A DNA stretch of 64,000 nucleotides from Actinomycetes bacterium. GTDB lineage: Bacteria; Actinomycetota; Acidimicrobiia; Acidimicrobiales; RAAP-2. The stretch lies in assembly GCA_021779855.1 (NCBI GenBank), contig JAJXZW010000002.1:62001-126000 (forward strand), read 5' to 3'. Shown here one piece after another: positions 60,024 to 64,000 of this stretch. The notes under the pieces were generated by a model, which saw only the letters and a program-made list of their open reading frames with translations, had not been told where the DNA came from and searched no databases. The translations under genes were made by a program, and so were the position numbers. Numbering within the stretch: position 1 is the stretch's first letter; the number at the start of each line of letters is the position of its first letter.

Positions 60024-60827
60024 GGCCCCGTGGGGAACGAGGGAGCGGGCGGCGACCTCGCGCTCGACCTCGCGCGCCACCAACTCGGCCCGCAGCGCCG
60101 CGACCTGGTCAGCGACTTCCCGGAGCCGGTCGTCGGGTGCCTCCGGGTGGGCCCACGAGGGGCCGGCGATCTCGGCGGCCACGCCGACCTCGCGCTCGGC
60201 CACCCTCACGAGGGCGCGCACCTGGCGCGGGTCGGCCCCGCGCGCGAGCAGGTCGCGCACGAGGCGCACCACGCGCACGTCGCGCTCGTCGTAGCGGGCC
60301 AGTCCGTCGACGACCGTCGGCGCGAGGATGCCCAGGGCCAGGACCTGGTTGAGCTCGTCGGGCGTGAGGCCGCTCTCGACGAGCAGCTCGGCGACCGAGC
60401 GCGGACCCGCCACCACGTCGGACGGCACCACGTCTCCGCTCGGGTCCTCGGGCTCGGGTTCGACGGCCCGCACGACCGTGAGAGTGCGCGTGGACGTCGG
60501 GGCCGGGGCGACGACCGCGGGGGCGAGGGCCTCGCGCGCCGCGACGAGGGTCGTCGCGACGGGACCGTCGGCGAGGAGGCCCTGGTCGATCAGGCGCAGG
60601 CGCACCACCCGCAGCGGGACGAACTCCTCCTGGGCGAGTCGGATGGCCTCGCGCAGGCAGGCCACGTCGCGCTCGGAGTAGAGCCGGTAGCCCTTGCGGC
60701 TACGGCTCGGGCGTACCAGGCCCTTGTCCTCGTAGTAGCGGATCTTGGAGAGCTCCAAGTCGGGGAAGTCGCGCCGCAGGCGCGCGTGAACCTCCCCGAT
60801 GCGCATCGTTCCCTGCTCGAGGGTCAT
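60021..60827 (-). CDS. ftsR: FtsR-like MerR-family regulator
   Basis: In this 268-residue protein the N-terminal MerR helix-turn-helix is MRIGEVHARLRRDFPDLELSKIRYYEDKGLVRPSRSRKGYRLYSERDVACLREAI. A second, MerR-like winged helix follows at about residues 150-220 (SVAELLVESGLTPDELNQVLALGIL...YDERDVRVVRLVRDLLARG). Position directly after the GarA/OdhI gene matches Rv1828 and C. glutamicum FtsR, which activates ftsZ. The target in this organism is unproven. Its ATG overlaps the FHA gene stop. Confidence 0.9.
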   Translation of the reverse strand: MTLEQGTMRIGEVHARLRRDFPDLELSKIRYYEDKGLVRPSRSRKGYRLYSERDVACLREAIRLAQEEFVPLRVVRLRLIDQGLLADGPVATTLVAAREALAPAVVAPAPTSTRTLTVVRAVEPEPEDPSGDVVPSDVVAGPRSVAELLVESGLTPDELNQVLALGILAPTVVDGLARYDERDVRVVRLVRDLLARGADPRQVRALVRVAEREVGVAAEIAGPSWAHPEAPDDRLREVADQVAALRAELVAREVEREVAARSLVPHGA

Positions 60828-61288
60828 GAGTTCGCCTCCCAGAACACGAGCTTGAACTTCCCGATCTGGATCTCGTCGGCCGAGTGGAGCGTGGTCTCCT
60901 CGACCCGCCGGCCGTTGACGTAGGTGCCGTTGAGCGAGTTGAGGTCCCGCAGGGTCACCCGTCCGCTCGCGGTGCGCGTGAACACGGCGTGATGACGCGA
61001 GACCGAGACATCGTCGAGCAGGATCTCGCTCGCCTCGTGTCGACCGACCGACGTCACGTCATCCTTGAGCTCGATGCGCGCGCCGGCCTCGGGGCCGGCG
61101 GCGATCACGAGCTCGTCGCCGTGCTCCCCACCCGGTCCACGCCACGCCTCGGGGTGCAGCGTGTCGGGCGCGTGCACCACCGGCACCGCCACCGTCTCGG
61201 GTGAGGACGTCGCGTGCTGGGGCGCGCCGCAGGCCCAACAGAAGTTGGCGTTGGCGTTGAGGATCTCCCCGCAGCGACGGCAGTTCAC
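60824..61288 (-). CDS. garA: GarA/OdhI-like FHA protein with N-terminal zinc ribbon
   Basis: In this 154-residue protein C3-x2-C6 and C17-x2-C20 form a zinc ribbon (CRRCGEIL...CWACGA). A linker of about 35 residues follows, then an FHA domain with G82-R83, S97-x2-H100 and N120-G121 (TSVGRHEASEILLDDVSVSRHHAVF, LRDLNSLNGTYVNG). GarA/OdhI inhibit 2-oxoglutarate dehydrogenase and tune glutamate metabolism, controlled by phosphorylation of an N-terminal ETTS-type motif. That tail is not visible here; SPET at 29-32 is the only comparable site. GTG start, 7 bases after a TAGTCT hexamer. Confidence 0.88.
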   Translation of the reverse strand: MNCRRCGEILNANANFCWACGAPQHATSSPETVAVPVVHAPDTLHPEAWRGPGGEHGDELVIAAGPEAGARIELKDDVTSVGRHEASEILLDDVSVSRHHAVFTRTASGRVTLRDLNSLNGTYVNGRRVEETTLHSADEIQIGKFKLVFWEANS

Positions 61289-61295
61289 GGCGCCC

Positions 61296-61301
61296 AGACT
61301 A
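61296..61301 (-). promoter_or_regulatory. -10 element TAGTCT for leaderless garA-like gene
   Basis: This minus-strand TAnnnT lies 7 bases before the GTG at 61288. Confidence 0.5.
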
Positions 61302-61317
61302 GTTAACCCCCGCCCGG

Positions 61318-61335
61318 CCCGCCGGGGCCGGCGGG
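61318..61335. terminator. Perfect 8-bp-arm inverted repeat between gcvH and garA
   Basis: CCCGCCGG-GG-CCGGCGGG could form a stable hairpin after gcvH. No U-tract follows, so it may attenuate rather than terminate. Confidence 0.35.
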
Positions 61336-61345
61336 GACCGGTCGG

Positions 61346-61378
61346 TGGCCGGTCAGTGGCCGGTCAGTGGCCGGTCAG
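61346..61378. repeat. Three exact 11-bp tandem copies across the gcvH stop
   Basis: tggccggtcag is repeated at 61346, 61357 and 61368, with a degraded fourth copy before it. The third copy and part of the second encode the last codons and stop of gcvH (LTGH-stop). Confidence 0.95.
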
Positions 61379-61744
61379 GGCCTCGTAGCCGGCCGCGTCG
61401 AGGAGCCCGTCGTACTCCGCGCTCGAGGCGACCTCGATCTCGCACAGCCAGCCCTCGCCGTAGGGGTCGGCGTTGACGAGCTCGGGCGACTGGCGCAGCG
61501 CCTCGTTCACGGCCCGCACCGTCCCGCTCACCGGCGCGTAGACCTCCGAGACGGACTTGGTCGACTCGACCTCGCCGAGCGTGCCGCCCTCCCCCACCGC
61601 GTCGCCCACCTCGGGCAGGTCGACGAAGACGACGTCGCCCAGGGCGTCCTGGGCGTAGTCGGTGATGCCGACGCGCACGACGTCGCCGTCCTTGCGCGCC
61701 CACTCGTGGTCGTTCGAGTAGCGCAGGTCACCCGGGATGTTCAC
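61364..61744 (-). CDS. gcvH: Glycine cleavage H protein
   Basis: This 126-residue lipoyl carrier shuttles the aminomethyl group between the P and T proteins. The lipoylation site is K63 in VESTKSVSEVYAP. It starts NIPGDLRYSNDHEWARKDGDVVRVGITDYAQDALGDVVFVDLP. It lies about 7 kb from gcvPAB-gcvT, in the garA-ftsR cluster, as in mycobacteria. GTG start exactly 6 bases after TAAGTT. Its final codons form part of an 11-bp tandem repeat. Confidence 0.97.
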   Translation of the reverse strand: MNIPGDLRYSNDHEWARKDGDVVRVGITDYAQDALGDVVFVDLPEVGDAVGEGGTLGEVESTKSVSEVYAPVSGTVRAVNEALRQSPELVNADPYGEGWLCEIEVASSAEYDGLLDAAGYEALTGH

Positions 61745-61750
61745 GGCGCC

Positions 61751-61756
61751 AACTTA
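61751..61756 (-). promoter_or_regulatory. -10 element TAAGTT for leaderless gcvH
   Basis: This minus-strand TAnnnT lies exactly 6 bases before the GTG at 61744 and overlaps the pgsA stop region. Confidence 0.55.
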
Positions 61757-62374
61757 CACAACTCGGCCCGCGCGAGCGGCCCGGCCCTCCGCGAGGGCGC
61801 GACGGGCCGGGCCGACGTAGCCGGCCGCGACCACCCAGGCGAGCGCCAGACCGAGCACCCCGATGACGTAGCCCGCCACCCGGCCGTCGCGCTGCCACGC
61901 GGCGAGGGCGGCGTGGTGGGGGTTCGAGCACAGGAGAAAGAGCGGATACGTCGTCATCAGGGCGAACGTCGAGACCTTGCCCCAGAACAGGACGTCGATC
62001 CGCCGGGCGCCCAACGCGGCGATCGCGAGGGTCACCCCCGAGACGACCACCTCGCGCGCCAGGGTGAGACCGGCGAACCACCAGGGCACGGCGCCCACCA
62101 CCGCCACCGAGACCAGCCCCGAGACCACCAGGACCCGGTCGGCCGTGGGGTCGAGGACCTTGCCGAGGGCCGAGACCTGGTGGAGGCGCCGGGCGAGGTA
62201 CCCGTCGACCCAGTCGGTCGCCCCGAGCACGCCGAGCAGCCACGCGGCGAGCGCGCGGTGGTCCGTCGCGAGCACCAAGACGAGGTACACCGGGATCGCC
62301 AGCAGGCGCAGGACCGTGACGGCGTTGGGCCAGGTGGCCCAACCCCGCTCGCCCGACCCGTCGGCTGCGACCAC
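61754..62374 (-). CDS. CDP-alcohol phosphatidyltransferase (PgsA-like)
   Basis: This 206-residue membrane enzyme of phospholipid synthesis carries the full CDP-alcohol motif D-x2-DG-x2-AR-x8-G-x3-D-x3-D in TDWVDGYLARRLHQVSALGKVLDPTADRVL. N-terminal TWPNAVTVLRLLAIPVYLVLV is typical of PgsA (phosphatidylglycerophosphate synthase), though cardiolipin or inositol variants share the motif. About five hydrophobic segments. The GTG directly follows the aldolase stop, so it is co-transcribed. Confidence 0.9.
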   Translation of the reverse strand: MVAADGSGERGWATWPNAVTVLRLLAIPVYLVLVLATDHRALAAWLLGVLGATDWVDGYLARRLHQVSALGKVLDPTADRVLVVSGLVSVAVVGAVPWWFAGLTLAREVVVSGVTLAIAALGARRIDVLFWGKVSTFALMTTYPLFLLCSNPHHAALAAWQRDGRVAGYVIGVLGLALAWVVAAGYVGPARRALAEGRAARAGRVV

Positions 62375-63424
62375 CTAGGCGACGGTGATGGTCTCGTCCA
62401 GGTAGACGTCCTGGACGGTGCGGATGAGCTCCGCGCCCTCGGCGAGGGGGCGCTGGAAGGCCTTGCGGCCCACGATCAGCCCCTGTCCCCCGGCCCGCTT
62501 GTTGATCACCGCGGTGCGCACGGCGTCGGCGAGGTCGTCGCCGCCCTTGGACTCCCCGCCCGAGTTGATCAGCCCGATCCGGCCGGCGTAGCAGTTGACG
62601 ACCTGCCAGCGCGTGAGGTCGACCGGGTGATCGGTCGTGAGCTCGTCGTAGACGCGCGCGTCGGTCTTGCCGAAGTGGAGCACGTTGTAGCCGCCGTTCA
62701 CGGTGGGCTGCTTCTGCTTGATGACGTCGGCCTCGATCGTCACCCCCACGTGGTTGGCCTGCCCGGTGAGGTCGGCCGCCACGGCGTAGTCGACGCCCTC
62801 GTGCTTGAAGGCGTCGTTGCGCAGGTAGCACCACAGCACCGTGAAGAGCCCGGCGCGGTGGGCCTCGGCGAAGGCCGCCGACACCTCCTCGATCTGCCGG
62901 GCCGACTCGGGTGAGCCGAAGTAGACGGTCGCCCCCACCCCCACCGCGCCGAGGTCCACGGCCTGGCGCACCGAGGCGAAGGGCCGCTGGTCGTAGGTGT
63001 TGGGGTAGCGCAGCAGGTCGTTGTGGTTCAGCTTGACGATGAAGGGGATCTTGTGGGCGTAGCGGCGCGCCACGATGCCGAGGGCCCCGAGCGTGGTGGC
63101 GATGGCGTTGCACCCCGCCTCGATCGCCAGGTCGCACAGCCGCGCGGGGTCGAAGTACTCGGGGTTGGGCGAGAAGCTCGCCGCGGCCGAGTGCTCGATC
63201 CCCTGGTCGACGGGGAGGATCGAGAGGTACCCGGTACCGGCCAGACGGCCGTGGTCGTAGAGCGCCCCCAGGTTGCGCAGAACGGCCGGTCGGCGGTCGC
63301 TCGCGACGAAGACCCGGTCGAGGAAGTCCGGACCGGGGAGGGTCAGGCGGTCCTTGGGGAAGGCGCTCGCCGTGTGACCGAGAAGCCCCTCGGCCTCCTC
63401 GCCGAGCAGTGACGCGATGTCCAT
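62375..63424 (-). CDS. Class I fructose-bisphosphate aldolase (archaeal/DhnA type)
   Basis: This 349-residue TIM-barrel Schiff-base aldolase of the DhnA/FbaB group belongs to glycolysis and gluconeogenesis. Motifs are [99 protein letters not shown]. It differs from the class II zinc FBA usual in actinobacteria. ATG with a TAGTCT exactly 6 bases upstream. It heads the long leftward run to 58891. Confidence 0.93.
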   Translation of the reverse strand: MDIASLLGEEAEGLLGHTASAFPKDRLTLPGPDFLDRVFVASDRRPAVLRNLGALYDHGRLAGTGYLSILPVDQGIEHSAAASFSPNPEYFDPARLCDLAIEAGCNAIATTLGALGIVARRYAHKIPFIVKLNHNDLLRYPNTYDQRPFASVRQAVDLGAVGVGATVYFGSPESARQIEEVSAAFAEAHRAGLFTVLWCYLRNDAFKHEGVDYAVAADLTGQANHVGVTIEADVIKQKQPTVNGGYNVLHFGKTDARVYDELTTDHPVDLTRWQVVNCYAGRIGLINSGGESKGGDDLADAVRTAVINKRAGGQGLIVGRKAFQRPLAEGAELIRTVQDVYLDETITVA

Positions 63425-63430
63425 GCCACG

Positions 63431-63436
63431 AGACTA
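63431..63436 (-). promoter_or_regulatory. -10 element TAGTCT for leaderless aldolase gene
   Basis: This minus-strand TAnnnT lies exactly 6 bases before the ATG at 63424. Confidence 0.55.
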
Positions 63437-63468
63437 CCCCTGGGCCGAATCGACGCCCCGGGCCTCGG

Positions 63469-63474
63469 TACGCT
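63469..63474 (+). promoter_or_regulatory. -10 element TACGCT for leaderless 3'-terminal gene
   Basis: TAnnnT with exactly 6 bases to the ATG at 63481, back to back with the aldolase promoter. Confidence 0.5.
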
Positions 63475-63480
63475 GAGCCG

Positions 63481-64000
63481 ATGAACGACGCGTACCGCGA
63501 CTCCCTCTCGCGACGGCTGGGCGCCGTGCACCGTCTCTACCGCGAAGCCTGCGCCACGATGGACCTCGAGCAGGTGAACGCCGTCGCGGCGCCCACGACC
63601 CTGCCCATCGCCTTCTCCCTCGTCCACCAGCTCCTCATCGAGGACCTCAGCCGGGCCCTGTGCGGGGGGCCCGCGCCGCTGTGTGAGCCGGCCGCCCTCG
63701 CGCCCCTGCGGCTCGGCGTCCACGACCACGGCAAGGAGCGCCCGGTCGAGGAGATGATGGCCCAGCGCATCGGCGACTACGACGCCTTCCGCGCCCTCCA
63801 GGAGAGGGTCTTCTCCGCCACGGAGGCCTACGTGGTCGCGGTCGCGCCGACCTCGCTCGACGAGGTCCTCGTCGCCGCCCCCTACCCCGAGCAGCTCGCC
63901 CACACCTTCTCCGCCCTCGTGGGTGCCGAACGGGGCATCACGCGCTCCGACGCCCTCGAGTGCTGGGTCTACCAGCACGCGCTGCGCCACCTTGGCGAGA
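63481..64000 (+). CDS. Helical protein, DinB-like in appearance, 3' end outside window
   Basis: This is the first 173 residues of an open frame running off the window. It is helical, beginning MNDAYRDSLSRRLGAVHRLY, with a possible metal-binding His in SLVHQLLIEDLSRAL and a His pair in VYQHALRHLGE. This spacing recalls the DinB/YfiT four-helix metal-binding fold, but the match is weak and the C terminus is missing. The start is supported by a TACGCT hexamer 6 bases upstream. A long open frame on the opposite strand (63343-63990) is judged a shadow. Confidence 0.55.
   Translation, partial: MNDAYRDSLSRRLGAVHRLYREACATMDLEQVNAVAAPTTLPIAFSLVHQLLIEDLSRALCGGPAPLCEPAALAPLRLGVHDHGKERPVEEMMAQRIGDYDAFRALQERVFSATEAYVVAVAPTSLDEVLVAAPYPEQLAHTFSALVGAERGITRSDALECWVYQHALRHLGE

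Noticed and set aside
63343-63990. Leftward open frame opposite the last gene
   Set aside because: Composition is Gly/Arg/Val shadow-like and it runs over the aldolase start. The plus-strand frame has a promoter hexamer and a helical, protein-like sequence.

Overview
The window is very G+C-rich, densely packed actinobacterial chromosome with about 75 protein genes. No rRNA, tRNA, insertion sequence, prophage or CRISPR array was seen. A complete Pup-proteasome locus (trmI, mpa, dop, pup, prcB, prcA, pafA, then tatA, tatC and a HelY-type helicase), a fused F420 synthase (fbiC), a DUF4193 protein and a gcvH-garA/odhI-ftsR-DUF151 cluster place it in Actinomycetota. The gene content fits an Acidimicrobiia-like lineage best, but that assignment is inference.

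Layout. 1-7.7 kb: end of an acyl-CoA ligase, a small protein, then leftward tkt-tal and fbiC-LOG units. 7.7-9.7 kb: a thioesterase, three small membrane or basic proteins and trmI. 9.8-10 kb: a ferredoxin. 10.1-19.7 kb: the Pup-proteasome, Tat and helicase run. pafB and pafC, which sit between pafA and tatA in Mycobacterium tuberculosis, are absent here. 19.7-27.3 kb: a two-domain ThyX-like protein, a DUF4193 zinc-ribbon protein, a GNAT, an 8-residue-repeat protein, an HtrA protease, an SDR, a secreted protein and a FluC pair. 27.3-35.5 kb: a PuuD-like amidotransferase, a P450, acetoacetyl-CoA synthetase, a DUF2892 protein, an acyl-CoA ligase with TetR, and a serine hydrolase. 35.6-41.1 kb: a branched-chain-type ABC importer ending in 3-hydroxybutyrate dehydrogenase. 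41.1-47.6 kb: a partial homoprotocatechuate-type catabolic cluster with a glutamine-synthetase-like enzyme, an acetoacetate-decarboxylase-like enzyme and MarR. 47.7-49.6 kb: a DrrAB-type exporter. 49.6-54.3 kb: gcvPB-gcvPA-gcvT with a nuclease-fold protein and a MerR regulator. 54.4-58.9 kb: thiG, thiD, membrane proteins and a quinone-oxidoreductase-like protein. 58.9-63.4 kb: a leftward run of fructose-bisphosphate aldolase, pgsA, gcvH, garA-like, ftsR-like, DUF151 and DUF4232 genes. The window ends inside a rightward gene of uncertain family.

Gene expression shows a clear pattern. Nearly every gene that starts a transcription unit has a TAnnnT hexamer 6-7 bases (range 5-9) before its ATG or GTG, the arrangement expected for leaderless mRNAs. 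Genes inside operons mostly overlap the upstream stop as ATGA or GTGA (22 cases). Shine-Dalgarno-led starts are a minority. The hexamers also settle several starts that were otherwise ambiguous.

The observations most worth checking are: this two-mode initiation pattern; a ThyX-like protein whose signature motif is divided between its two domains; a PD-(D/E)XK-fold protein lacking the usual lysine, embedded in the glycine-cleavage operon; a GarA-like FHA protein with a zinc ribbon in place of the usual phospho-acceptor tail; a ferredoxin with a probable aspartate cluster ligand; a palindrome on the gcv/MerR promoter; and a nine-codon leaderless ORF coupled to the acetoacetyl-CoA synthetase start. 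No clearly undescribed multi-gene defence or mobile system was found.
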